Assembly (NCBI RefSeq): GCF_000426705.1
Contig: NZ_KE384555.1
Span: 282,362 to 346,361 of the forward strand
Source of the DNA: Spirochaeta cellobiosiphila DSM 17781
GTDB taxonomy: Bacteria > Spirochaetota > Spirochaetia > DSM-17781
Reading direction: 5' to 3'
Length of the DNA stretch: 64,000 nt
The notes under the pieces are model-generated. The model saw only the letters and a list, made by a program, of their open reading frames with translations, was not told the origin of the DNA and did no database searches. This document shows, in pieces, positions 16,261-24,687 of the stretch (position 1 is its first letter; the number at the start of each line of letters is the position of its first letter). The position numbers were made by a program, and so were the translations under genes.

Positions 16261-17120
16261 TAGATTCAATAGTCATTCAGGATCTCGTAAAAAAATACAA
16301 AAACTTCCAATTGGGACCTATCGACTTTACTCTTCCCCAAGGGAGCATCACAGGTATTATAGGTGAAAACGGCGCAGGAAAAACCAGCTGTCTTAAGGCT
16401 ATCTTAAACCTCAATCATCCCCCTAATGGTTCTGTTAAGTTCTGGGGACAGTCCCTGGACAATGAAGGGCCTAAACTCAAGAATGACATGGCTGTCATTA
16501 TGGACAATAACAGTTTTCCTGATTATGTGAATCCTCTCCAATTATCCCGGATATTGGCACCAGCTTACCTTAATTGGAATCAAAAGCAATACCTATCCTA
16601 TCTTAGGGATTGGCAACTCCCTATAGACAGGCCCCTGGGTAAATACTCGAAGGGAATGAAAGTACAATTATCCCTGGTAGTAGCCTTATCCCATCAGGCG
16701 CGACTCCTCATACTGGACGAGCCTTCTAACGGATTGGACCCCCTCATGCGCTCAAAACTATTGGATATTCTATTAGATTTTGTACAAAATCCAGATCATT
16801 CGGTTCTCCTTTCCTCCCACATGACAGAGGACTTGGAAAAGATAGCAGACAGGATACTGTTTCTACACAAGGGGCAGATTGTATTTCATGAAAACAAAGA
16901 CAAGCTTCGCTATGATTATGGATTAATCTCTTGCAGCAAGAAGGATTTCCTATCAATAAAACCAGAAGAACTATTAGCCTATAAAGAAGAAACTTACCAA
17001 TATCAGGGACTGACCATCAATCGAAAACAGTTTCAGGATAGGCATCCCCAAATAATGGTGGAAAACCCCCATTTGGATCAATTCATGGATCTTATCATCA
17101 AAGGAGATCAACCCTCATGA
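16257..17120 (+). CDS. ABC transporter ATP-binding protein (YtrB-like)
   Basis: A 287-residue ATPase. Walker A is GENGAGKTS at residues 36-44; the signature is the variant YSKGMKVQLSLVVAL; Walker B is LLILDEPSNGLDP; the switch His is in LLSSHMTEDLE. The YSKGM form of the signature is common in ABC-2-type exporters controlled by YtrA-like repressors. About 70 residues follow the ATPase core. It overlaps the genes on both sides by 4 bp and works with the next permease. Confidence 0.92.
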   Translation: MIDSIVIQDLVKKYKNFQLGPIDFTLPQGSITGIIGENGAGKTSCLKAILNLNHPPNGSVKFWGQSLDNEGPKLKNDMAVIMDNNSFPDYVNPLQLSRILAPAYLNWNQKQYLSYLRDWQLPIDRPLGKYSKGMKVQLSLVVALSHQARLLILDEPSNGLDPLMRSKLLDILLDFVQNPDHSVLLSSHMTEDLEKIADRILFLHKGQIVFHENKDKLRYDYGLISCSKKDFLSIKPEELLAYKEETYQYQGLTINRKQFQDRHPQIMVENPHLDQFMDLIIKGDQPS

Positions 17121-17734
17121 AAAGTTTACTAATCAAAGACTTCTACAGTCTCAGAAGACAAACCTTAGCCATCGTCACATTACTCTTATTTTTGCTTGGG
17201 ATTGTGATTTTCTTAGACAAGGACCCTGGATCCTATACGATTATTGCAACCCTGATGAGTACTTTAATGATCAGTGGAGTCTTTGTTCAGGAAGAGAGAA
17301 TGCAATGGCTAAGCTTCGCCTTAACAATGCCCATAGAGCGTAGAGACTACATTAGGGGCAAGTACATTCTTATCCTAATCCTTGCAGGAGGAGGATGTCT
17401 GTGGGGTAATCTCTTGGTCCTGTTTACAGGGCACATTCAGGGGGCTCTTTGGATGTCCCTCGTCGCTCTTTGTATGGCCATTGGAATCGGTAGCGGGATT
17501 ATTCCTCTTACTCTTCTATGGGGAAGCGACTATAGTCGTTATATCATAATCCTATCCAGTTTAACATTTATCGGTCTAACCCTGGGGATCATATCTCCCT
17601 ACTATTTTCTTAGTTCTGCCGCTCAAGACATCAAAGTGACTAGAGCTCTTCTATTCAGTCCTCTCTGGACCATAGTGTTTTCTCTTGTTTGTTATAAATT
17701 CAGTGTTCACATCTTTAAGAACAAAGAAATATAG
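17117..17734 (+). CDS. ABC-2-type transporter permease
   Basis: A 205-residue protein with six hydrophobic segments and no nucleotide-binding motif. The start RNA overlaps the ATPase stop (ATGA). The N-terminal LLIKDFYSLRRQ amphipathic lead and the loop ERMQWLSFALTMPIERRDYIRGKYI are typical of ABC-2 permeases of the YtrC/D or ABC2_membrane_5 kind. It completes a three-gene repressor-ATPase-permease operon. Substrate unknown; only one permease is present, so it may homodimerise. Confidence 0.87.
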   Translation: MKSLLIKDFYSLRRQTLAIVTLLLFLLGIVIFLDKDPGSYTIIATLMSTLMISGVFVQEERMQWLSFALTMPIERRDYIRGKYILILILAGGGCLWGNLLVLFTGHIQGALWMSLVALCMAIGIGSGIIPLTLLWGSDYSRYIIILSSLTFIGLTLGIISPYYFLSSAAQDIKVTRALLFSPLWTIVFSLVCYKFSVHIFKNKEI

Positions 17735-17770
17735 AAACCCTCTTGACCAATACCCCCTATAAGACTACCC

Positions 17771-17794
17771 TTAATTGTGCATATGCACACTTAA
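17771..17794. promoter_or_regulatory. Palindromic operator candidate before the NifX-like/DUF134 pair
   Basis: A perfect 14-bp palindrome TGTGCATATGCACA at 17776-17789, flanked by TTAA on both sides at 17771-17774 and 17791-17794. It ends just before the AAGGAG of the next gene. DUF134, encoded in the same operon, is a DNA-binding sigma-region-4-like protein and is the obvious candidate to bind it. Confidence 0.6.
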
Positions 17795-17804
17795 GGAGTA
17801 GAAA

Positions 17805-18191
17805 ATGAAAATAGCCCTACCTACAAATGATGGTATTAATGTGGAAGAACATTTTGGTCATTCTAAGAAATTCTTATTATGTGAAGTTGACGGAAAGCAA
17901 GTATTGAGCTCAAAAGAACTTGATCCCCCTGAACATGTTCCCGGATCTTTTCCTAAATTCCTCCATGAGCAAGGGGCTGATGTGATCATTACAGGAGGAA
18001 TGGGACAGAGAGCTGTCGCCCTTTTCGAAGCACAAGACATCCAAGTTATCCTGGGAGCTTCTGGAGATATAGGGGAAAACATCAGTAAATTTATGGAAGG
18101 AGAACTAGTATCTAATGGATCAAGCTGTTCCCATAACCACGATCACAGTCACGATCATGAACATCACCATGAGAACTGTAGCCACCATTAG
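17805..18191 (+). CDS. NifX/NifB-like (dinitrogenase FeMo-cofactor family) protein with His-rich tail
   Basis: A 128-residue protein. Residues 1-100 form the Nitro_FeMo-Co fold (MKIALPTNDGINVEEHFGHSKKF opening in parts, GADVIITGGMGQRAVALFE), found in NifX/NafY and in many non-diazotroph orphans. Residues 105-128 are a metal-binding tail with about ten His and two Cys. No nitrogenase genes are present, so a role in metal or Fe-S/Mo chemistry is inferred. AAGGAG precedes the ATG, and the palindrome lies just upstream. DUF134 follows after 64 bp. Confidence 0.88.
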   Translation: MKIALPTNDGINVEEHFGHSKKFLLCEVDGKQVLSSKELDPPEHVPGSFPKFLHEQGADVIITGGMGQRAVALFEAQDIQVILGASGDIGENISKFMEGELVSNGSSCSHNHDHSHDHEHHHENCSHH

Positions 18192-18255
18192 AATGGCTTG
18201 TCCTATCCTCTCTACCCGGTTATGATCATCGAGAAAATTAACAAGAGGAGTCACC

Positions 18256-18537
18256 ATGCCGGGTAGAAAAAAATCAAGACATTGCCGCCCCCTTCAGGGA
18301 GGACGTAACTTTAAGCCTTCTGGTATACCAGCAAGATTTCTAGAAAAAGTACTCCTTGAAATAGATGAGTTTGAAGCGATAAGGCTTTGTGATTATGAAG
18401 GATTAAATCAAATAGAGGCCGCTGAGAGAATGTCCATATCAAGAGGAACAATACAGCGGCTATTAAGTTCAGGACGATCAAAGGTGCTCGATGTTATCTT
18501 ACATCAAAAAGAACTCATCATCCCTGATGAATCCTAA
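18256..18537 (+). CDS. DUF134 DNA-binding protein
   Basis: A 93-residue protein of the DUF134 (UPF0251) family. It opens MPGRKKSRHC and has the family core FEAIRLCDYEGLNQIEAAERMSISRGTIQRLL, an HTH related to sigma-70 region 4. The family nearly always neighbours NifX-like proteins and is presumed to regulate them. GAGGAG lies before the ATG. Its stop abuts the stop of the convergent lipoprotein gene with no overlap. Confidence 0.92.
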   Translation: MPGRKKSRHCRPLQGGRNFKPSGIPARFLEKVLLEIDEFEAIRLCDYEGLNQIEAAERMSISRGTIQRLLSSGRSKVLDVILHQKELIIPDES

Positions 18538-19542
18538 TTAATCTTCGAAATGTTCATAAGCATCGATGATATCGAGGTAAACCCCATCAAAGGATGCGGC
18601 CAGTATCTTATCCAAGTAGGCATCACTATCACCATAGATAATACTTTGCCAGTCTTGACTCCAATAACGAACTTTATAATTCCCTTTCCAATCAGGATTT
18701 TCCTTATCCAGCCATAAAGGAGAACGGGAGGACCAGGAAGATTTCCAATAGTATCGATAGTCTTCTGCTTCTCCTATACTCATATAGGCAATAACAAGAC
18801 GCTTACCACCATTGGCTTTTGTCTTTAAACTATTGATCTCAGAGGCGCTAAGCTCAGTGTCTTGGGAACCGTCATAGAATAAATCCATAATAATTACATC
18901 ATAATTGGTATTAGCAAGAGCATCTAAAAAAACAGATTTGCTTGTAAAAGCACTATTTTCTGTGGGATTTAAAAGGTAAAGAAAATTCTTAGCCTCTCCT
19001 AAACTAGTTATGTCATTGCTATTAACCTTATAGGGATGAACAGGATAGGAAGGAATATGATCAAGCTCCCTGTGATCCGCAGCAAAAGAGAGATAACCCT
19101 TTGCGTTGTTTTGGGCATATGAGTCATCTATTTTTGCAGTAGTAGACACATAATCTGTTACCAGAGGAATAATATCCTGACTCTTCGCTATGTCCATATA
19201 GGTGATCATTTCCTCTCTATCAGAGGTGGGGGTCCCTTCGTCATCATTTTCATATCCATAGAATAAGTCTTCCCGCCCTACACCATCTATAGCCTGGGTA
19301 TAATTTTTATCTGCACTGGTAGTGTTATCATAAACGAGTAATTCATGTCCATTCTGGGGAATGACAATAAAATCAGAATCAGAGCTTCTGCCATAAAGGC
19401 TTATGTCTTCCACAAAGTCCCGCATAGCTTGCCGGAACGATTCTGGATTATCCAGAGCAGAAGAGCTCTCAGAATCGTGGCTTTGACAACTTGCCATAAA
19501 AAATAAACCACAAAGGCCTAAAGTTATAAACTGTCTTTTCAT
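18538..19542 (-). CDS. TM1410/MJ1477-type (GH114-like) lipoprotein
   Basis: A 334-residue lipoprotein: signal and lipobox FFMASC with Cys 19, then a TIM-barrel-like domain of the MJ1477/TM1410 family (glycoside hydrolase GH114-like, related to endo-alpha-1,4-polygalactosaminidases). Family elements are NYDVIIMDLFYDG, the stretch RLVIAYMSIGEAEDYRYYW, WLDKENPDWKGNYKVRYW and the terminal FDGVYLDIIDAY. A role in trimming an amino-sugar exopolysaccharide is inferred, not shown. Upstream lies the long hairpin of the preceding gene. Confidence 0.85.
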   Translation of the reverse strand: MKRQFITLGLCGLFFMASCQSHDSESSSALDNPESFRQAMRDFVEDISLYGRSSDSDFIVIPQNGHELLVYDNTTSADKNYTQAIDGVGREDLFYGYENDDEGTPTSDREEMITYMDIAKSQDIIPLVTDYVSTTAKIDDSYAQNNAKGYLSFAADHRELDHIPSYPVHPYKVNSNDITSLGEAKNFLYLLNPTENSAFTSKSVFLDALANTNYDVIIMDLFYDGSQDTELSASEINSLKTKANGGKRLVIAYMSIGEAEDYRYYWKSSWSSRSPLWLDKENPDWKGNYKVRYWSQDWQSIIYGDSDAYLDKILAASFDGVYLDIIDAYEHFED

Positions 19543-19601
19543 AGTCGTTTAAATATAACCACTTCTGTCAAAATAACAAATTTATTGTTTGTTACTGGAG
19601 A

Positions 19602-19664
19602 TAGATCAAAAAGGTCAGACCTTTTAGGTAAAAACCTCAGACGTTTTCGTATAAAAGGTCTGAC
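19602..19664 (-). terminator. Long-stem terminator after the DUF4469 gene
   Basis: Perfect 13-bp inverted repeat: GTCAGACCTTTTA at 19614-19626 and its complement at 19652-19664, with a 25-base loop containing a smaller AGGT/ACCT hairpin. On the minus strand the stem is followed by CTTTTTGATC. It begins nine bases after the stop of the DUF4469 gene. Confidence 0.7.
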
Positions 19665-19672
19665 AAAATAGG

Positions 19673-20365
19673 CTAAAGAGTCAGACAAAATTGATGATGA
19701 TAGCTAGTCCCTTGGGCACCGTCTTGAGTTTTCATCAACATTTGTACTGTGTAAATACCTTTTGGAAGAAAGGAAGGCCAGTTACAAAGTATGCTTTTAG
19801 GAAGAATCCTATGGATCTGGTCGACCACATAGACCTGTCCATCATCATGGATTAATTGAATCTGAAGTTTATCTTCTTCATAGGGACTATAACCATAACC
19901 TTTGATCTCACATAGTCCACCGGGAGTGATATGCCTTCCTGAGGAAGAACCAAAATCCATAATAGTATCAATGGCTATGTGGGATTTTCTTTTTTGGATG
20001 GCCGTCAAGGAAGCCAAGCGGGAGATCCTTTTCTTAAAGGATAAATTCAAATTACATAAAGCACGAAGCTGGTGCTTCTTCTTGTCATAACTTTCTGTTC
20101 TGTTCTTAAACCTCCCTCCTAAGGACAACTTAAATTGGAAGAGATTAGTCGAAATCTTATTTCCCAATAATAGTTGATCCTCTATGACTTCCTCAAATAA
20201 ATCCAGGACAACTAAAATATCCTGACGTGTAACAGTAGTATTCTTGTGGGCCATAACCTTAATAAGATCATTTTGATCCAGAACTTGATTGTGATTTATA
20301 TGAGCCACATAAGGTTCTTCCTGGTTAGTATCCAGCTCAGATTTGATAAGATAGTAGTTAATCAT
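19673..20365 (-). CDS. HU/IHF-like DNA-binding protein with DUF4469 domain
   Basis: A 230-residue protein. Residues about 1-125 fit the HU-like family of the Bvu_2165 type (HINHNQVLDQNDLIKVMAHKNTTVTRQDILVVLDLFEEVIEDQLL in outline, then FKLSLGGRFKNRTESYD), and residues 135-230 the beta-sandwich DUF4469 (GSSSGRHITPGGLCEIKGYGYSP). The combination is best known from Bacteroidetes and some spirochaetes. It lacks a signal peptide. It is flanked by terminators, so it is probably transcribed alone. Function is unknown; a nucleoid or adhesion-like role has no support here. Confidence 0.82.
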   Translation of the reverse strand: MINYYLIKSELDTNQEEPYVAHINHNQVLDQNDLIKVMAHKNTTVTRQDILVVLDLFEEVIEDQLLLGNKISTNLFQFKLSLGGRFKNRTESYDKKKHQLRALCNLNLSFKKRISRLASLTAIQKRKSHIAIDTIMDFGSSSGRHITPGGLCEIKGYGYSPYEEDKLQIQLIHDDGQVYVVDQIHRILPKSILCNWPSFLPKGIYTVQMLMKTQDGAQGTSYHHQFCLTL

Positions 20366-20449
20366 AGGACTCTCCTGTTTATGAGTATTTACTAACTACT
20401 TCTCAGCTGTTTCTGGAATATCGAGAAAAATTTTTAAACTTTTTTCTTA

Positions 20450-20495
20450 AAAATACAAAAAAGTTTCCTCCTTTCCCTTAAGAAAGGAGGAAACT
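20450..20495 (-). terminator. Terminator of the ABC exporter operon
   Basis: A perfect 14-bp stem (AGTTTCCTCCTTTC at 20462-20475 with its complement at 20482-20495) around a 6-base loop, followed on the minus strand by TTTTTGTATTTTT. It lies directly after the stop of the second exporter subunit. Confidence 0.93.
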
Positions 20496-20504
20496 ACTAA
20501 ACAT

Positions 20505-22238
20505 TTAAGTAGTCACACTTAATTGTCTTTGAATCATCTTATAATAGAGACCCTGTTTCTGTTCTAGTTCTTGAGGTGTACCCCACTCTTTTACATGGCC
20601 CTGATCAAATACGATAATCTTATCTGCCTGGGCTATTGTCCTCATGCGATGGGCGATCACCAGTACGGTTTTATTGCTGATAAGGTAAGACAGAGCTTTT
20701 TGTATTTTGCTTTCATTCTCCACATCTAAGGAAGCAGTGGCCTCATCCAGAATGACAATGGGGGCATCTTTTAAAAGAGCTCTGGCTATAGAGATTCTCT
20801 GTCGTTCTCCCCCGGACAGAGTACGTCCGTTCTCTCCGATAACCGTGTTATAACCTTCTGGCATAGACAAGGCGAATTCGTCACATTGAGCTAATTGGGC
20901 TATCCTCAACACTTCCTCATCACTGGCATCCTTACGTCCAATCCTTATGTTATCCAACAAGGAAGAGTTAAAGAGAACCACATCCTGAAACACAATGGAC
21001 AAGGATTCATAGAGGGTTTCTGGATCAACATTTTTAATATCAATGCCCCCTATGGTTATTTGTCCCTTGTTCACATCCCAGAAGCGAGCCGCTAATTTGG
21101 CAGCTGTTGACTTGCCACTTCCAGAAGGTCCTACAAGGGCGGTAACTTCCCCCTGATTCAGAGAAAAGCTCACATTATTAAGGACTGTTTTACCTTCTTC
21201 ATAGGCAAACTCTACCTTCTCAAATTGAATGTCATAAGAAGAGGGAGCAAAATCTTTGCTTCCCTCCTGTACGGGAAGTGCCTCCATTTGCTGAACCCGG
21301 GATATGGGGATATCCAGATGAAAGAGAGCGGCTAAATTATTAAGGACTTCCTGTATGGGTTCATAGATTCGAGAAGCAAAGACTAAAAAAACAAGAAAAG
21401 GGAATACTTGTGTGGAACTTTGCGTGCTTAGATAAACACCAACAAGGACCAGGGTTAGGATTCCTAGTTTTAAGACTCCCTTCGAACTGTCAAGAAAGAG
21501 TCCAGTAATCAATTCGCCCTTTCCAATGGCCTTTTCGTATTCCTTGAGCTTACGATCGGTCTCCCTACTATAGGAATCTTCCCTATTGTAAGCTTTAATA
21601 TCTTGTACATTCTCCATGCCTTCCTGGACATGGTCACTTACAGCTCGTTTCGCTAAGTAAATCTTCTCATTGTTTTTTATTTGTATCCTTTTAGATAGTA
21701 ATACAAGACCTCCTGCAACAGGAGCCACCCATAATAAGGCCAGAGCCATAGGCCAGTTGTAGATAAATAACCCAATAGAGGCCATGGCAATCGTGATAAG
21801 GGAAGCAAATAACTGGGGTACCGCATGACTAAAGGTATGTTCCAGCTCTGTACAATCACTCATGATGGTTCCTGTTAAATCACTCAAATTCTTCTCCCCA
21901 AAAAAACTAAGTGGTAATCTTCTTAGTTTTTCTCCCAAGGAAAGTCTGCGGTTAGCACTTTCTTCATAAACAGAGGTGAATGTACTTCGATATTGTCCTT
22001 TTGCGATCAACCAGGTAATCCCAAAGAAAAGCACTGCTATCCCTATATAAAGGAAAATAGGATGGGTACTTTGGGGAAGGAGGATCTTCTGTTGTATTTG
22101 CTCTGTCAAGAATACAAAGACATATAAAGCAGGAAGCATAAGAGCGATATTCAATAGTGTTGTCCAAAGCACCCCTTTGAGAAAAGACTTTGCACCCTCA
22201 GGGGACAAAGATAAACGCTGTTGCAAATACTTATACAT
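20505..22238 (-). CDS. ABC exporter half-transporter, subunit 2
   Basis: A 577-residue fusion of a six-helix type-I exporter membrane domain (1-320) and an ATPase (340-577). Walker A GPSGSGKST, Q-loop, signature TLSGGERQRISIARALLKD, Walker B VILDEATASLD with the catalytic Glu, and the switch His in LVIAHRM are all intact. It overlaps the upstream subunit gene by 8 bp. The two together form a heterodimeric exporter of the MsbA/BmrCD/IrtAB class. Substrate unknown; TetR control suggests an amphiphilic drug or lipid-like compound. Confidence 0.93.
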   Translation of the reverse strand: MYKYLQQRLSLSPEGAKSFLKGVLWTTLLNIALMLPALYVFVFLTEQIQQKILLPQSTHPIFLYIGIAVLFFGITWLIAKGQYRSTFTSVYEESANRRLSLGEKLRRLPLSFFGEKNLSDLTGTIMSDCTELEHTFSHAVPQLFASLITIAMASIGLFIYNWPMALALLWVAPVAGGLVLLSKRIQIKNNEKIYLAKRAVSDHVQEGMENVQDIKAYNREDSYSRETDRKLKEYEKAIGKGELITGLFLDSSKGVLKLGILTLVLVGVYLSTQSSTQVFPFLVFLVFASRIYEPIQEVLNNLAALFHLDIPISRVQQMEALPVQEGSKDFAPSSYDIQFEKVEFAYEEGKTVLNNVSFSLNQGEVTALVGPSGSGKSTAAKLAARFWDVNKGQITIGGIDIKNVDPETLYESLSIVFQDVVLFNSSLLDNIRIGRKDASDEEVLRIAQLAQCDEFALSMPEGYNTVIGENGRTLSGGERQRISIARALLKDAPIVILDEATASLDVENESKIQKALSYLISNKTVLVIAHRMRTIAQADKIIVFDQGHVKEWGTPQELEQKQGLYYKMIQRQLSVTT

Positions 22239-23994
22239 TTACTACCTCCTTTCCAATCTTCCAGCTTATGGATCTCTGATACTCCTCCCATAGGTAGGTA
22301 TAAAGGGATTCCTTCTGCAGTAATTCTGTATGGGTTCCTTCTTCGAGGATTTGTCCTTCCTTTATGACAAGGATTTTGTCACATTGGATAACGCTAGTTA
22401 GCCTATGGGCAATCATGAGAACAGTCTTCCCTTTGGTTAGATGGTTAAAAGCCTTTTGAATAAGATGCTCATTTTCAGGATCTGTAAATGCGGTTGCCTC
22501 ATCAAGAATAATAATGGGAGCATCTTTTAATATGGCTCGCGCCAGAGCTATACGCTGTTGTTCTCCTCCAGAGAGATAAGTTCCACCAGGACCTATTAGG
22601 CTATCAAGACCTTCAGGAAGTTTTTGAATGATATCTTCACAGTGAGCCAGAGATAAACATTGGAGTATCTGGTCATCAGTGGCCTTTGGTTTTCCTATTA
22701 ATAGATTATCTTTGATCGTTCCCTTGAATAATCGGGTTTGCTGAAAGACAAAGGATATGGAGTTCATCAATTGCTCTTTGGGAATGTCACATACATTTAC
22801 TCCACCGATCTGTACTTGCCCCTCATTGCAATCCCAAAAACGGGGAATCAAACGTGCTATACTAGTTTTACCACTTCCCGATGGGCCTACTAAGGCATAA
22901 GTAGTCCCTTCCGGTTGGACATAATTAATCTTATTAAGAACTAGGTCCTGAGAATCGGGATAAGCAAAGTTAACGTCTTGGAATGTTATAGAGTGATCCT
23001 TTAAGGTGACAGAATGGGTGGGTTCCTTTCGATCATCCGCTTTTAATAAGGTCTCAATCCGACTCAAGGCCTCTTTCGCTTGAGCAAAGGCTTCATTGAT
23101 ATGCATGGATCTCATAATGTTACTAGTAAAGATTGGTGTTATCAAAATATAAAAGAGAACATTAGTGATGACAGTCGAAGAGGGTTCTCTCGAGAATAAG
23201 AATAGAGCTAAAGGAATAAATAGATAGGCAAAACTATTGATAACCGTTGTATAAAGAGACATGGGAGTCTCCCACATGTTCGTATAACCAGCTACCATAT
23301 TCTTATAATTAATTATGGTCTTATGAAAATTCTTAAAGGAAAAGACTGATTGCTGAAAGACCTTAACAACAGGAATACCACGTACATATTCTACAGCCTC
23401 TGTATTCATGTCCTCTAAAGCACCCATATAATTCATCATAAACTGTCGTCCTTTAGGAGACATCATGGTTGTCATGAGAAAAAATGCCATAGACATGGGG
23501 ATTAAACTGACAAGACCAAACCTCCAATCGAAAGCAAAAATCATCACTAAAGAAGCAATGGGGATAACGATAGTTCCTGCTAAATCAGGTAATTGATGCG
23601 CCAGAAAACTATGGGTGATACTGACATTATCATCAATTATTTTACGAATAGCTCCAGTTGACCTTTGACTAAAGAACCCTAAAGGTTTGTTTATCATCTT
23701 TCTAATCCCCTCTGCTCTGAGGCGATTTTCTACTCTAAAGGCTGCCAAATGGGACAAACTCAAAGCAATACAGTAGCTAATAACACCACCAATACCTGTA
23801 GCGATTGTTAATAAACTTAGGTCGGTGATCGTCTTCTGAGAATAGCTTCCTCCTAGTAAAATCTTTATGATCTGCCATATAAAGATATAAGGAGCCATTC
23901 CCAAAAGAGCACTTAAGGCTGAAAATAAAAGGGCAATAGGAAGAAAGATCTTACGTCCTTCCATGTAATTTTGCAGCTTTCTAAGAGTGTTCAT
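22231..23994 (-). CDS. ABC exporter half-transporter, subunit 1
   Basis: A 587-residue half-transporter like its neighbour: six hydrophobic helices in the first 310 residues, then an ATPase with GPSGSGKTS (Walker A), YLSGGEQQRIALARAILKD (signature), IIILDEATAFTD (Walker B) and LMIAHRLTS (switch His). Both subunits keep a catalytic Glu, so no degenerate site is evident. AAAGGAGG lies eight bases before the ATG at 23994, which I prefer to the TTG three bases earlier. The TetR gene lies about 50 bp upstream on the same strand. Confidence 0.93.
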   Translation of the reverse strand: MNTLRKLQNYMEGRKIFLPIALLFSALSALLGMAPYIFIWQIIKILLGGSYSQKTITDLSLLTIATGIGGVISYCIALSLSHLAAFRVENRLRAEGIRKMINKPLGFFSQRSTGAIRKIIDDNVSITHSFLAHQLPDLAGTIVIPIASLVMIFAFDWRFGLVSLIPMSMAFFLMTTMMSPKGRQFMMNYMGALEDMNTEAVEYVRGIPVVKVFQQSVFSFKNFHKTIINYKNMVAGYTNMWETPMSLYTTVINSFAYLFIPLALFLFSREPSSTVITNVLFYILITPIFTSNIMRSMHINEAFAQAKEALSRIETLLKADDRKEPTHSVTLKDHSITFQDVNFAYPDSQDLVLNKINYVQPEGTTYALVGPSGSGKTSIARLIPRFWDCNEGQVQIGGVNVCDIPKEQLMNSISFVFQQTRLFKGTIKDNLLIGKPKATDDQILQCLSLAHCEDIIQKLPEGLDSLIGPGGTYLSGGEQQRIALARAILKDAPIIILDEATAFTDPENEHLIQKAFNHLTKGKTVLMIAHRLTSVIQCDKILVIKEGQILEEGTHTELLQKESLYTYLWEEYQRSISWKIGKEVVNV

Positions 23995-24043
23995 CAATAA
24001 AACCTCCTTTAATGAACATTGTTCTTTTTTGATTTAAAAAAAT

Positions 24044-24655
24044 TCAAACTTTCATAATTCTCTTCCATCCTGCAACAGAGAACTCCATAGCTTCTGTCAG
24101 AAAGACCTCCAGTTCATCTTCTGATAATTCGTGGGTTATAAGTTCTTTGATTACACTCATCCAGTAGGCACTGTAGGTATGTATAAAAAAAAGGGAGACC
24201 GAACCATTTACTTGTCCATATTTTTGGGACATTAACCTAATATACTCTTCTCCCATGACTGTCATTTTTTCAATGTAATGCTGGGTAATATCTCCTCTTG
24301 CCACTCCTTTGGATTTGAAGAACAGAATATATAACTCTTTCTGATGTCTACGTATAAGATGAATAAAGAAACGGATCTGCTTTTTTAGTATCTCAGAATT
24401 GTCATAGACATCCATAGTCAGATGAGATCCACGATTGTGGGCTATCATAGCTTTGTCCAATAAATGAATCACATCATGCAAGGCTTGTTCAAATATGTCA
24501 TCTTTATTGGCAAAGTAGTTATAAATATTACTGAGACTTACCCCGGCTTTATTAGCAAGAGATCGCATACTAGTCCCGTCAAACCCTTTATCAAGGAATT
24601 CAGCACGAGCAGCATCTAATATATTTGTGTAAACCTTATCCTTCTTAATCTGCAT
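24044..24655 (-). CDS. TetR-family transcriptional repressor
   Basis: A 203-residue regulator. Residues 8-55 hold the TetR HTH (ILDAARAEFLDKGFDGTSMRSLANKAGVSLSNIYNYFANKDDIF in outline), and the remaining helical domain binds an unknown ligand. It is the first gene of a probable TetR-exporter-exporter operon and is 32 bp downstream of the MscS gene. Short palindromic sequence GAACATTGTTC at 24014-24024, between it and the exporter start, is a possible binding site. Confidence 0.92.
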   Translation of the reverse strand: MQIKKDKVYTNILDAARAEFLDKGFDGTSMRSLANKAGVSLSNIYNYFANKDDIFEQALHDVIHLLDKAMIAHNRGSHLTMDVYDNSEILKKQIRFFIHLIRRHQKELYILFFKSKGVARGDITQHYIEKMTVMGEEYIRLMSQKYGQVNGSVSLFFIHTYSAYWMSVIKELITHELSEDELEVFLTEAMEFSVAGWKRIMKV

Positions 24656-24687
24656 TAACTATTATTTAAACAATGTGGTAGATAGTG

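Noticed and set aside
17743-17771. TTGACC at 17743 with a -10 as a promoter of the NifX-like gene
   Set aside because: The only good -10-like sequence, TATAAG, is nine bases away; at 17 bases the hexamer TACCCT is poor, so I did not list it.
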